Assembly (NCBI RefSeq): GCF_001570425.1
Contig: NZ_BCSX01000034.1
Location: forward strand, 49,117 to 113,116
From: Mycolicibacterium brisbanense
Lineage (GTDB): Bacteria; Actinomycetota; Actinomycetes; Mycobacteriales; Mycobacteriaceae
Direction: 5' to 3'
DNA: 64,000 nucleotides
Shown piece by piece: positions 46,260 to 54,524 of this stretch. The notes below the pieces were generated by a model, which had not been told where the DNA came from, did not search any database, and was given only the letters and a program-made list of their open reading frames with translations. Positions within the stretch are counted from its first letter, which is position 1, and the number at the start of each line of letters is the position of its first letter. The translations under genes and the position numbers were made by a program.

Positions 46260-47263
46260 GCGTTCCGAACCTCCTCGATGCGCACCGGAACCCCTCGCCG
46301 CAACGATTCGGTGGCCGCTTCCGCGAGCCAGGCGACCTCGACGGCGTCGGCCACGGTGGCTCCGGGAATCGCTGCGCCGTTGACCACCGAGACGAAAGCG
46401 GCCAGCTCGGCACGGAACGCGTCGGTGAAGCGGTCCATGAAGAAATGATGGTAGGGGCCGGTCGGAAAGTCGTTGTGGGGGTCGGTGTTCCGCATCGGCA
46501 CACCCTGATCCCAGCCGGCCACGACGGTGTCGTGGAAGCCGTGCACCTCCAGCCTGCAGTCATAGCCGCGCGCGTTGTACCGCGCCGCAGAGACGATGCC
46601 CATGGCCCCGCCATCGAACGTCACCACCACCGCGGCGGTGTCGACGTCGCCGTACTGAGTGAACCGCGGGTCGCCCTGATTGGTTCCGGTGGCATACACC
46701 TGCACAGCGTTCTGGCCGGTGATCCAGCGCAGCACGTCGAAATCGTGTACCGCGCAATCGCGGAAGATGCCACCGGATCCGGCGATGTACTCCATCGGCG
46801 GCGGGGCCGGATCCATGGTGGTGCTGCGCACGGTGTGCAGGGGGCCCAGAGAGCCGGAATCCACCGCCTGTTTGGCCGCGGCGAACGCAGCGTCGAACCG
46901 CCGCTGGTAGCCCACCTGGACCGGAACCCCGGACTTGGCGATCACGTCGGCCACGTGCGCGCTCTCGGCGGCCGTTGCGGCTATGGGCTTTTCGCAGAAG
47001 GTCGGCAGGCCTCGGTGCACGGCGGCCAGGGTCAGCTCGGCATGCGCCGGTGTCGCGGCGGCGACGACCACGCCGTCGACACCGGAATCGAGCAGGTCTT
47101 CCACTGAATCAGCAGGCGTCGCACCGTGTTTGGCGGCTACGGCAGCCACCACATCGGGCCGCTCGTCGGCGACGACCAGCCGGTCGATGCCGTCGAGGCT
47201 CGACAGCGTGTCGACGTGGAAGGCGCCGATGCGACCCAGTCCGATCACACCGAGTGTGGTCAT
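46256..47263 (-). CDS. Inositol 2-dehydrogenase-like oxidoreductase
   Basis: A 335-residue Gfo/Idh/MocA protein. 'LGVIGLGRIGAFHVDTLSSL', 'FCEKPIAATAAESAHVADVI' (catalytic Lys), 'VGYQRRFDAAFAAAKQAV' and 'RDCAVHDFDVLRWITGQNAV' (active-site Asp/His) agree closely with IolG proteins. It may act on myo-, scyllo- or another inositol. Overlaps its neighbours by four bases each side. It is a second candidate for iolG besides the gene at 21416. Confidence 0.87.
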   Translation of the reverse strand: MTTLGVIGLGRIGAFHVDTLSSLDGIDRLVVADERPDVVAAVAAKHGATPADSVEDLLDSGVDGVVVAAATPAHAELTLAAVHRGLPTFCEKPIAATAAESAHVADVIAKSGVPVQVGYQRRFDAAFAAAKQAVDSGSLGPLHTVRSTTMDPAPPPMEYIAGSGGIFRDCAVHDFDVLRWITGQNAVQVYATGTNQGDPRFTQYGDVDTAAVVVTFDGGAMGIVSAARYNARGYDCRLEVHGFHDTVVAGWDQGVPMRNTDPHNDFPTGPYHHFFMDRFTDAFRAELAAFVSVVNGAAIPGATVADAVEVAWLAEAATESLRRGVPVRIEEVRNA

Positions 47264-48417
47264 GGGATTCTCCGTTCGTTCTGTGCGGCGAGGATGGTGT
47301 CGAGTTCGTCGGCGTCGAGATCGTCGGCCAGCGCGGCCAGCACGGTGTCGACCTGGCTGGGTGGGGCCAGACTGCCGATGGGTTGATCGTGGTCGAGATT
47401 GGTGGGGAAGGCGTAGCCCTCGGCCGTGGCGTTGACGACGTTGGCCAGCTCCTGCTCCGAGCGCCCGGACTTCTTCATGGCCAGCAGCGCCGGGTACACC
47501 GCGCGGACCATCGCGGTGCGGTCCAGCGATTCCATCGCCCGGCCGAACGGGGACGAGATCTGCAGCAGGTTGGCCATCCGCCGGATGTCCGGCGAGGTGT
47601 TGGCACCGGCCCCGTGATAGAGCGCGGGGTTGAAGAACACCGCGTCCCCCTTGGCCAACGGAATCTGCACCTGGTGCGCGGCAAAGAAGTCGATGAACTC
47701 CGGCCGGTAGAACGCGATGTAGCCGGCCTCGAAGCGTTGCGAGTACGGCAGCAGCATGGTCGGGCCGCTCGCCAGGGGCATGTCACAGTGAGCCACCGCA
47801 CCTTGCAGGGTCAGCGCGGGCGAGAGCCGGTGCAGGTGGGCCGGATAGTTGGCCAGCTGGTCGGGGCTGACGAATCCCAGGTGGTAGTCGCGGTGCGGAA
47901 CCTGTGCTGCCCCACCGGGATTGACGACGTTGACCTGGGAGGTCACCTGATAGCGCGGACCCAGCCAGGCTTGCGACACCAGCGCGAGCGTGTCGTTGGC
48001 GTAGTACTCGGCGAACACAGTGGGGGAGTGCAATGCCAGCTTCTGCGCTGCGTTCCAGATGCGGTCGTTGGCGCCGGCCTTGCCGAAATGGTCGCCCGCG
48101 GCGGCGCCCTCGGCGTGCTGGGCTTCGATCAATTCCGTGAATGCGGCGCTTGCGGCGTCGATCACCGCGTGGTCGAACGCGTCGGTGAACACGACCACAC
48201 CGGGACCGTCGGTGAGCGCTTGGATCAGCTCGGACTGCGGGGCCTTACGGTCGGTGGGTGCGGATGCCGCGTACACCGGCACGTTCGCGCGGATGTCCAC
48301 GGCGTGCGGGTAATCGGCGGGATCGGTTTCGCGGGACACCTGCTCACGGAAATCGTCGAGCGAACAATCGGATTCGGTGATCCACGGGCGATGGACGGTG
48401 GTCAGTCGAGCGGCCAT
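47260..48417 (-). CDS. Phytanoyl-CoA dioxygenase (PhyH)-family Fe(II)/2-oxoglutarate oxygenase
   Basis: A 385-residue oxygenase. The iron triad is His175-x-Asp177 (AQVPHRDYHLG) and His268 (NPALYHGAGANTS), with 'RRMANLLQIS' following for 2-oxoglutarate binding. Such enzymes hydroxylate or demethylate their substrate using O2. ATG at 48417 is chosen; a TTG further upstream at 48459 is less likely. It leads a four-gene operon with overlapping starts, divergent from a LacI-type gene. The setting suggests an O-substituted polyol rather than phytanic acid. Confidence 0.85.
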   Translation of the reverse strand: MAARLTTVHRPWITESDCSLDDFREQVSRETDPADYPHAVDIRANVPVYAASAPTDRKAPQSELIQALTDGPGVVVFTDAFDHAVIDAASAAFTELIEAQHAEGAAAGDHFGKAGANDRIWNAAQKLALHSPTVFAEYYANDTLALVSQAWLGPRYQVTSQVNVVNPGGAAQVPHRDYHLGFVSPDQLANYPAHLHRLSPALTLQGAVAHCDMPLASGPTMLLPYSQRFEAGYIAFYRPEFIDFFAAHQVQIPLAKGDAVFFNPALYHGAGANTSPDIRRMANLLQISSPFGRAMESLDRTAMVRAVYPALLAMKKSGRSEQELANVVNATAEGYAFPTNLDHDQPIGSLAPPSQVDTVLAALADDLDADELDTILAAQNERRIP

Positions 48418-48457
48418 GACAGACAGTCTTGCGGTGTTCTGTGACACAATCAACGGC

Positions 48458-48480
48458 AAAAAGCCATCAAAAAACCATCA
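48458..48480. promoter_or_regulatory. Tandem 11-bp repeat between the dioxygenase operon and lacI
   Basis: AAAAAGCCATC and AAAAAACCATC lie head to tail, one helical turn each. They stand between divergent genes and are the best operator candidate for the LacI-type gene at 48574. Direct rather than inverted symmetry is unusual for that family. Confidence 0.4.
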
Positions 48481-48489
48481 CCTTTCCCG

Positions 48490-48550
48490 GCGAGCAGACA
48501 CTGGGGTCCGCGAAGGGCGGCGTGTCGCGTACCGCAACGACTGCTCGCGA
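48490..48550. repeat. Intergenic palindromic repeat, GGCGTGTC family (copy 5)
   Basis: GCGAGCAGACACTGGGGT...GCGGCGTGTCGCGT...CGACTGCTCGCG closely follows copy 1 (340-400). This copy lies between divergent genes, just ahead of a lacI gene, so it is not only a terminator between convergent genes. Confidence 0.75.
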
Positions 48551-48573
48551 GAAGAAGGAAGCGAGAGGCCCAC

Positions 48574-49575
48574 ATGGCACACCGGTACAAGGTGCGCGAG
48601 ATCGCGCAACAGTGCGGGCTGAGCGAGGCCACCGTCGACCGCGTCCTCAACGACCGGCCGGGAGTGCGGGAGAACACGCGCGCCGAGGTCCGGCAGGCGA
48701 TCGCGGATCTGGACAAGCAGCGGGCACAGCTGCGGCTCAACGGACGGCGTTTCCTGATCGACGTGATCATGCATACGCCGCAACGGTTTTCCGATGCCTT
48801 CCGGGCGGCGGTCGAGGCCGAACTGCCGGCGTTCGCCCCGGCGCTGGTGCGTGCGCGGTTTCACCTGTGGGAATCGGGGACGACGGCGCAGATGGTCGAT
48901 GCGCTGACGCGCGTCCGCGCCAGCCACGGGGTCATCCTCAAGGCGCAGGACGAATCCGCCGTGGCCGAGGCGATCGACCGGCTCGTCGGCTCCGGCGTAC
49001 CGGTGGTCACCTACGCCACCGACGTGCCGACGAGCATGCGGTGCGGTTACGTCGGGATCGACAATCACGGCGCCGGGCTTACGGCGGCCTATCTGGTGGA
49101 TCAGTGGCTCGGCGGCGCCGCATCGGACGTGTTGATCACCGTGAGCCGCACGGTGTTCCGCGGCGATGGTGAGCGCGAGATGGGGTTCAGGTCGGGCCTG
49201 CGGGCGTCGGGTCGGGCCGTCGTCGAGGTCACCGACAGTGACGGTATCGACGTGACGACTGAACGCCTGGTGTTTGACGCGCTGCAGCGGCACCCGTCGG
49301 TCCGCGCGGTGTACTCGCCAGGGGGCGGCAACACCGCGACCCTGGCGGCTTTCGACAGGCTCGGCCGCGATTGCAGCGTCTTCATCGCCCACGATCTCGA
49401 TGCGGACAACCGGCGGCTGCTGCGCGACGGCAGGATCTCGGCGGTGCTGCACAACGACCTGCGTGCCGATGCCCGCACCGCCGTGCGGCTGATCCTGCAG
49501 CAGCACGGCGCTCTACCGGCCGAACCCGCCAAGCCGACGCCCATCCAGATCATCACGCCGTACAACCTGCCGTGA
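48574..49575 (+). CDS. LacI-family regulator with periplasmic-binding-like sensor
   Basis: A 333-residue regulator. The HTH is 'YKVREIAQQCGLSEATVDRVLNDRPGV', followed by hinge 'ADLDKQRAQLRLNGRR' and a sugar-sensor domain (IDVIMHTPQRFSDAFRAAVEAEL; 'SRTVFRGDGEREMGFRSGL'; 'FIAHDLDADNRRLLRDGRISAVLHNDL'). This sensor is of the Peripla_BP_4 kind, as in inositol/ribose binding proteins. RBS AAGGAAGCGAGAGG. Divergent from the PhyH operon, its likely target. Confidence 0.9.
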   Translation: MAHRYKVREIAQQCGLSEATVDRVLNDRPGVRENTRAEVRQAIADLDKQRAQLRLNGRRFLIDVIMHTPQRFSDAFRAAVEAELPAFAPALVRARFHLWESGTTAQMVDALTRVRASHGVILKAQDESAVAEAIDRLVGSGVPVVTYATDVPTSMRCGYVGIDNHGAGLTAAYLVDQWLGGAASDVLITVSRTVFRGDGEREMGFRSGLRASGRAVVEVTDSDGIDVTTERLVFDALQRHPSVRAVYSPGGGNTATLAAFDRLGRDCSVFIAHDLDADNRRLLRDGRISAVLHNDLRADARTAVRLILQQHGALPAEPAKPTPIQIITPYNLP

Positions 49576-49677
49576 TCATCGAATTGTTCAGCTCACAGTC
49601 CGTCCCGCTAACATTTCGCCCCACGGCCACGCACGTGCGCCCAGACCATATAGACCAGCCCGGGGGAGATCCGCTCG

Positions 49678-50520
49678 ATGTCGAAACAGCTCGTCCCGGG
49701 CGTGACCGTGCTGGGGAACCTGGCGATCGACGTCATCGACGGCGCGCCGCCCAGTCCGGGTGGTTGTGCGTCATTCGCCGGGGTGGCCCTCGAGTCGGCC
49801 GCAGGCATGCGGCACATCGTGGCGATGGGTGCCGAGGCAGACCATGAGCTGTTCGACGGCGTGCTGGACCGCTTCGGGTCGATGGTGCGGTTCCTTCCCG
49901 CGGACCGGACGAGCGGCTTCCGCCTCGATTACGACGACACCGATCACCGGCACATGTCGGTCGACGCGGTCGGACCGGTGTGGACGCCTGCCGACATCGA
50001 CGCCGACGATCCGCAGACCACCTGGATTCACCTGGCCCCGCTGCTGCGCACCGATTTCCCGGCGGACACGCTCGCGCACCTCGCTGCCCGCGGGCACCGT
50101 ATCGCCTATGACGGCCAGGGGCTGGTCCGCGCAGACAAGCTGGGCCCGCTGATCCAGGACCGGAACTTCTCGCCCGATCTGCTGCGTCATCTCGATGTGC
50201 TCAAACTGGCCGAGGACGAGGCCGTGATCGTCGCCGACGGACCGTTCGACGCAGCGGTCGCCGAACAGCTCGGTGTGCCGGAAATCGTGGTCACCTACGG
50301 CTCCGAGGGCTGTGACATCTATACCGACGGCACAGTGGTCCGCGTGCCCGCGGCCTGGCGAGTGATGGGTGTGCAGACCACCGGGGCCGGCGACATGTTC
50401 ACCGCGTGTTACGTCGCCAACCGGGCGGCGGGGGCAGGCCCCTGCCGCGCCGCCGAACTGGCCAGTGAGCTCGTGGCCCGCGAGCTCGACAAGCGTGTTC
50501 AGGTGGCGCCCGAACTGTAG
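49678..50520 (+). CDS. PfkB-family sugar kinase
   Basis: A 280-residue kinase. 'VTVLGNLAIDVIDGAPPSPGGCASFAG' is the N-terminal substrate region; 'IVVTYGSEGCDIYTDG' and 'TTGAGDMFTACYVANRAAG' are the ATP site with catalytic Asp. It is slightly short for the family (usually about 300). ATG start after GGGGGAGA. It follows the lacI gene by about 100 bases and could phosphorylate the product of the divergent operon. Confidence 0.85.
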   Translation: MSKQLVPGVTVLGNLAIDVIDGAPPSPGGCASFAGVALESAAGMRHIVAMGAEADHELFDGVLDRFGSMVRFLPADRTSGFRLDYDDTDHRHMSVDAVGPVWTPADIDADDPQTTWIHLAPLLRTDFPADTLAHLAARGHRIAYDGQGLVRADKLGPLIQDRNFSPDLLRHLDVLKLAEDEAVIVADGPFDAAVAEQLGVPEIVVTYGSEGCDIYTDGTVVRVPAAWRVMGVQTTGAGDMFTACYVANRAAGAGPCRAAELASELVARELDKRVQVAPEL

Positions 50521-50839
50521 GGACGGCGCGCCGGCCAAGTGCTAGCCTACAGCTACTCATCGGTAGCTTTTCCTTAGAGAATGACATTCTCCTCGACGTG
50601 ACGAATACCACAATTCTGTCTCACTTCAGCGAGGTCACGTCACTGAACAGCACCTTCGTTCAATGATCGCCCGCGTGTCGGGCTACGCCGTGGTAAAGGC
50701 CAACCTAAGAGCAGTGCAATAATCGGTACTGCTAGTGACATCAAAATTTGGGTGCGCGCCGAACCGACGGCGCACCACTGAGGACAGTGCCGTTTGAAGC
50801 TAATGAGTGAGGCGGCCAACAGCGTGAAAGGCGGGAGCC
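50521..50839. promoter_or_regulatory. korA upstream region with two operator-like palindromes
   Basis: No gene is visible in these 319 bases. AGCTAC-tcatcg-GTAGCT at 50551-50568 and GAGAATG-A-CATTCTC at 50577-50591 are 8 bases apart. GACGTGAC (50595-50602) and GTCACGTC (50634-50641) could pair in RNA. The first palindrome looks like a TetR-type site; no TetR gene is nearby. Confidence 0.45.
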
Positions 50840-52774
50840 GTGGGTGACAACGGCAACGGCACCGGAGCCGCGCCGAGGCAGAAGCTGGAGAAAGTCGTCA
50901 TCCGGTTCGCCGGTGACTCCGGCGACGGTATGCAGCTGACCGGTGACCGCTTCACCTCCGAAGCGGCGCTCTTCGGCAATGACCTTGCCACGCAACCGAA
51001 TTACCCCGCCGAGATCCGCGCGCCACAGGGCACGCTGCCCGGTGTGTCGTCGTTCCAGATCCAGATCGCCGACTACGACATCCTCACCGCCGGTGACCGC
51101 CCCGACGTGCTGGTCGCCATGAATCCGGCCGCTCTCAAGGCCAATGTCTCCGACTTGCCTCGCGGTGGCCTGATCATCGCCAACTCCGATGAGTTCACCA
51201 AGCGCAACCTGGCCAAGGTCGGCTATGACAGCAACCCGCTGGAAACCGACGAGCTGTCCGACTACGTCGTGCAGTCGGTTGCGATGACCACGCTGACGCT
51301 CGGAGCGGTCGAGGCGATCGGCGCGACCAAGAAGGACGGTCAGCGCGCGAAGAACATGTTCGCGCTCGGGCTGCTGTCGTGGATGTACGGCCGCGAGCTG
51401 GAGCACAGCGAGACCTTCATCCGGGAGAAGTTCTCCCGTAAGCCCGAGATCGCCGAGGCCAATGTGCTGGCGCTGAAGGCGGGCTGGAATTACGGCGAGA
51501 CCACCGAGGCTTTCGCGACCACCTACGAGGTGTCGCCGGCCAAGCTCGACTCCGGCGAGTACCGGCAGATCTCTGGCAACACCGCGCTCGCCTACGGCAT
51601 CGTCACCGCGGGACAGCTGGCCGGCATCCAGGTGGTGCTGGGCACGTATCCGATCACGCCGGCGTCGGACATCCTGCACGAGCTGTCCAAGCACAAGAAC
51701 TTCAACGTCCTCACCTTCCAGGCCGAGGACGAGATCGCCGGCATCGGCGCGGCCATCGGTGCCTCCTATGGCGGTGCGCTCGGCGTCACCAGCACCTCGG
51801 GCCCGGGCATCTCGCTCAAGTCCGAGGCCATCGGTCTCGCGGTGATGACCGAACTGCCGCTGATCGTCATCGATGTGCAGCGTGGTGGCCCGTCGACAGG
51901 TCTGCCCACCAAGACCGAGCAGGCCGACCTGCTCCAGGCGCTCTTCGGACGCAACGGCGAGTCGCCCGTTGCGGTTCTGGCACCGCGGTCACCGTCGGAC
52001 TGCTTCGAGATCGCGGTCGAGGCCGCGCGCATCGCGGTGAACTACCACACCCCGGTGATCATCCTGTCCGACGGCGCGGTGGCCAACGGCTCGGAGCCGT
52101 GGCGCATCCCCGACGTGACCAGCTACCCGCCGATCGAGCACACCTTCGCCGAGGAAGGCGAGCCGTTCCAGCCCTACGCCCGCGACCCGGAGACCTTGGC
52201 GCGGCAGTTCGCCGTCCCGGGCACCCCCGGCCTCGAACACCGCATCGGCGGCCTCGAGGCTGCCAACGGTTCGGGCAACATCTCTTACGAACCGAAGAAC
52301 CACGACCTGATGGTTCGGCTGCGCCAGGAGAAGGTCGCCGGTATCGCGGTGCCCGATCTCGAAGTCGACGATCCGAGCGGCGACGCCGACCTGCTCATGC
52401 TGGGCTGGGGGAGCAGCTACGGGCCGATCGGTGAAGCCTGCCGGCGCGCGCGGCGCAAGGGCATCAAAGTTGCCCAGGCGCATCTGCGTTACCTCAACCC
52501 GTTCCCGGCCAACCTCGCTGAGGTGCTCAAGCGCTACCCCAAGGTCGTGCTGCCGGAGATGAACCTGGGCCAGCTTGCCCTGCTGCTGCGCGGCAAGTAC
52601 CTGGTCGACGTCCAATCGGTGACGAAGGTCGAGGGCATGGCCTTCCTGGCCGACGAGGTCGAGGGCATCATCGATGCCGCGCTGGACGGCACATTGAGCG
52701 AGAAGGAAAGTGACAAGGCCAAGTTCGCGCGGTTGGCGGCGGCCACTGTCGAGTCTGTGGGAGCGAGCGCATGA
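50840..52774 (+). CDS. korA: 2-oxoglutarate:ferredoxin oxidoreductase, alpha (gamma-alpha fused) subunit
   Basis: A 644-residue subunit. The N-terminal gamma-type domain has 'VVIRFAGDSGDGMQLTGDRFTSEAALFGNDLATQPNYPAEIRAP'-type sequence (shown only in part: GDSGDGMQLTGDRF). The alpha domain follows with 'YPITPASDILHEL', 'TSTSGPGISLKSEAIGLAVM' and 'QRGGPSTGLPTKTEQADL'. With KorB it decarboxylates 2-oxoglutarate to succinyl-CoA and reduces ferredoxin, and is oxygen-tolerant in mycobacteria. GTG start with GAAAGG upstream. The korB gene overlaps by four bases. Confidence 0.96.
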   Translation: MGDNGNGTGAAPRQKLEKVVIRFAGDSGDGMQLTGDRFTSEAALFGNDLATQPNYPAEIRAPQGTLPGVSSFQIQIADYDILTAGDRPDVLVAMNPAALKANVSDLPRGGLIIANSDEFTKRNLAKVGYDSNPLETDELSDYVVQSVAMTTLTLGAVEAIGATKKDGQRAKNMFALGLLSWMYGRELEHSETFIREKFSRKPEIAEANVLALKAGWNYGETTEAFATTYEVSPAKLDSGEYRQISGNTALAYGIVTAGQLAGIQVVLGTYPITPASDILHELSKHKNFNVLTFQAEDEIAGIGAAIGASYGGALGVTSTSGPGISLKSEAIGLAVMTELPLIVIDVQRGGPSTGLPTKTEQADLLQALFGRNGESPVAVLAPRSPSDCFEIAVEAARIAVNYHTPVIILSDGAVANGSEPWRIPDVTSYPPIEHTFAEEGEPFQPYARDPETLARQFAVPGTPGLEHRIGGLEAANGSGNISYEPKNHDLMVRLRQEKVAGIAVPDLEVDDPSGDADLLMLGWGSSYGPIGEACRRARRKGIKVAQAHLRYLNPFPANLAEVLKRYPKVVLPEMNLGQLALLLRGKYLVDVQSVTKVEGMAFLADEVEGIIDAALDGTLSEKESDKAKFARLAAATVESVGASA

Positions 52775-53883
52775 CAACAGCGAGAAGCGAAGCGGATCGC
52801 GCGTCGAACCAGTTTGTTGGCACGGACCTGGGATTGACGGCCGGCCTGACCAAGACCGCCCTGGTGCCCACCACGGACACCCCGCAGAAGGGCAAGGACT
52901 TCACCAGCGACCAGGAGGTCCGCTGGTGCCCCGGATGCGGTGACTACGTCATCCTCAACACCATCCGCAACTTCCTGCCCGAGCTGGGGCTGCGGCGCGA
53001 GAACATCGCGTTCATCAGTGGCATCGGCTGCTCCAGCCGCTTCCCGTACTACCTGGAGACCTACGGTTTCCACTCCATCCACGGCCGTGCCCCGACCATC
53101 GCGACCGGTCTGGCGCTGGCCCGGCCGGACCTGTCGGTCTGGGTGGTGACCGGTGACGGCGACGCGCTGTCGATCGGTGGCAACCACCTGATCCACGCGC
53201 TGCGCCGCAACATGAATCTCACGATCCTGCTGTTCAACAACCGGATCTACGGTCTGACCAAGGGTCAGTACTCACCGACGTCCGAGACCGGCAAGGTCAC
53301 CAAGTCGACACCGATGGGCTCGCTGGACTACCCGTTCAATCCGGTCTCGCTGGCGCTGGGCGCCGAGGCGACATTCGTCGGGCGCGCGCTGGACTCCGAC
53401 CGCAAGGGCCTGTCCGAGGTGCTGCGTGCCGCCGCCGCCCACCGCGGCGCGGCGCTGGTCGAGATCATGCAGGACTGCCCGATCTTCAATGACGGTTCTT
53501 TCGACGCGCTGCGCAAGGAGGGCGCCGAGGACCGGCTGATCAACCTGCGCCACGGCGAGCCGATCACCTTCGGTGCCGACGGCGAGTACTGCGTGGTCCA
53601 GTCGGGCTACGGCCTCGAAGTGGCCAAGACCGCCGACGTGTCCGCCGAGCAGATCGTGGTGCACAACGCCCAGATCGAGGATCCGGCGTATGCGTTCGCG
53701 CTGTCGCGGCTGTCCGAGCAGAACCTCGAGCACATGGTGATGGGCATCTTCCGGCAGGTCGCCAAGCCGACCTACGACGACGCCGCCCGCGCACAGATCA
53801 GCTCGGCGCGCGAGGCCAAGGCTCACGACACGGCTGCCCTGCAGGCGCTGTTGCGCGGTAAGGACACCTGGACGGTCGACTGA
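52771..53883 (+). CDS. korB: 2-oxoglutarate:ferredoxin oxidoreductase, beta subunit
   Basis: A 370-residue subunit that binds thiamine diphosphate and an iron-sulfur cluster. 'WCPGCGDYVILNTI' and 'ISGIGCSSRFPYY' contain the cluster cysteines; 'VVTGDGDALSIGGNHLIHALRRNMNLTILLFNN' is the ThDP/magnesium motif. ATG overlaps the korA stop (ATGA). Length is normal for the KorB group. Confidence 0.96.
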   Translation: MTTARSEADRASNQFVGTDLGLTAGLTKTALVPTTDTPQKGKDFTSDQEVRWCPGCGDYVILNTIRNFLPELGLRRENIAFISGIGCSSRFPYYLETYGFHSIHGRAPTIATGLALARPDLSVWVVTGDGDALSIGGNHLIHALRRNMNLTILLFNNRIYGLTKGQYSPTSETGKVTKSTPMGSLDYPFNPVSLALGAEATFVGRALDSDRKGLSEVLRAAAAHRGAALVEIMQDCPIFNDGSFDALRKEGAEDRLINLRHGEPITFGADGEYCVVQSGYGLEVAKTADVSAEQIVVHNAQIEDPAYAFALSRLSEQNLEHMVMGIFRQVAKPTYDDAARAQISSAREAKAHDTAALQALLRGKDTWTVD

Positions 53884-53894
53884 CCGTCTAACCT

Positions 53895-53935
53895 GCTCCT
53901 CGCGTGCGCCCGTCTTGAGCGCTCCTCGCGTGCGC
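53895..53935. repeat. 15-bp direct repeat before mobA
   Basis: GCTCCTCGCGTGCGC occurs at 53895-53909 and again at 53921-53935, 26 bases apart start to start. It lies between korB and mobA. Confidence 0.7.
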
Positions 53936-53954
53936 GTGCGCTAACGTCACGGGC

Positions 53955-54524
53955 GTGACATCGCCCGTGCCGTTGGCTGCAGTGGTCCTCGCGGGTGGAG
54001 CGTCCCGCCGCATGGGCCGCGACAAGGCCACACTCCCGTTCGAGGGTTCGACGCTGGTAGAGCGCGTGGTCGCCGCGGTCAGCGTGCGCTGTTCACCCGT
54101 GTTCGTCATCGCCGCCCCCGGCCAGCCGCTACCCGATCTGCCCGCAGAGGTGCTGCGCGACGAGATTCGCGGCGTCGGTCCGCTGGTCGCGACCGGGCGT
54201 GGGCTGCGCGCGGCTGCCGACGCCGGCCGGGAGCTGGCCTTCGTCTGTGCGGTCGACATGCCGTATCTGTCTGCCGAACTCATCGATGAGCTGGTCGCCC
54301 CGGCTGTCCGGCTCCATGCCGACATCGTCCTGCCGTGGGACGGTCGCGATCACTACCTCGCGGGCATCTACCGAAGTGCGCTCACCGACCGCATCGCCCA
54401 GTTGGTGGCGGCCGGAGAACGCAGTATGCGGGCACTGGCGGAATCAGTCGACACTCAGAGGGTGGTCTTCGACGGCGAGCAGCCCGCCCTGACCAACGTG
54501 AACACCACCGCAGACCTGCCGTGA
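53955..54524 (+). CDS. mobA: MobA, molybdenum cofactor guanylyltransferase
   Basis: A 189-residue nucleotidyltransferase that adds GMP to molybdopterin. The signature is 'VVLAGGASRRMGRDKATLPFEG' at the N-terminus; 'GVGPLVATGRGLRAA' and 'FVCAVDMPYLSAELI' (metal Asp) follow; 'LTNVNTTADL' is the usual end. TAACGT at 53942-53947 lies 7 bases before GTG, with no ribosome site, so the transcript is probably leaderless. With fdhD it points to a formate dehydrogenase elsewhere in the genome. Confidence 0.94.
   Translation: MTSPVPLAAVVLAGGASRRMGRDKATLPFEGSTLVERVVAAVSVRCSPVFVIAAPGQPLPDLPAEVLRDEIRGVGPLVATGRGLRAAADAGRELAFVCAVDMPYLSAELIDELVAPAVRLHADIVLPWDGRDHYLAGIYRSALTDRIAQLVAAGERSMRALAESVDTQRVVFDGEQPALTNVNTTADLP

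Noticed and set aside
50577..50591. Fur/Zur-type box before korA
   Set aside because: The 7-1-7 symmetry fits, but the bases (GAGAATGACATTCTC) differ from the mycobacterial Zur box I recall; left as an unassigned palindrome.
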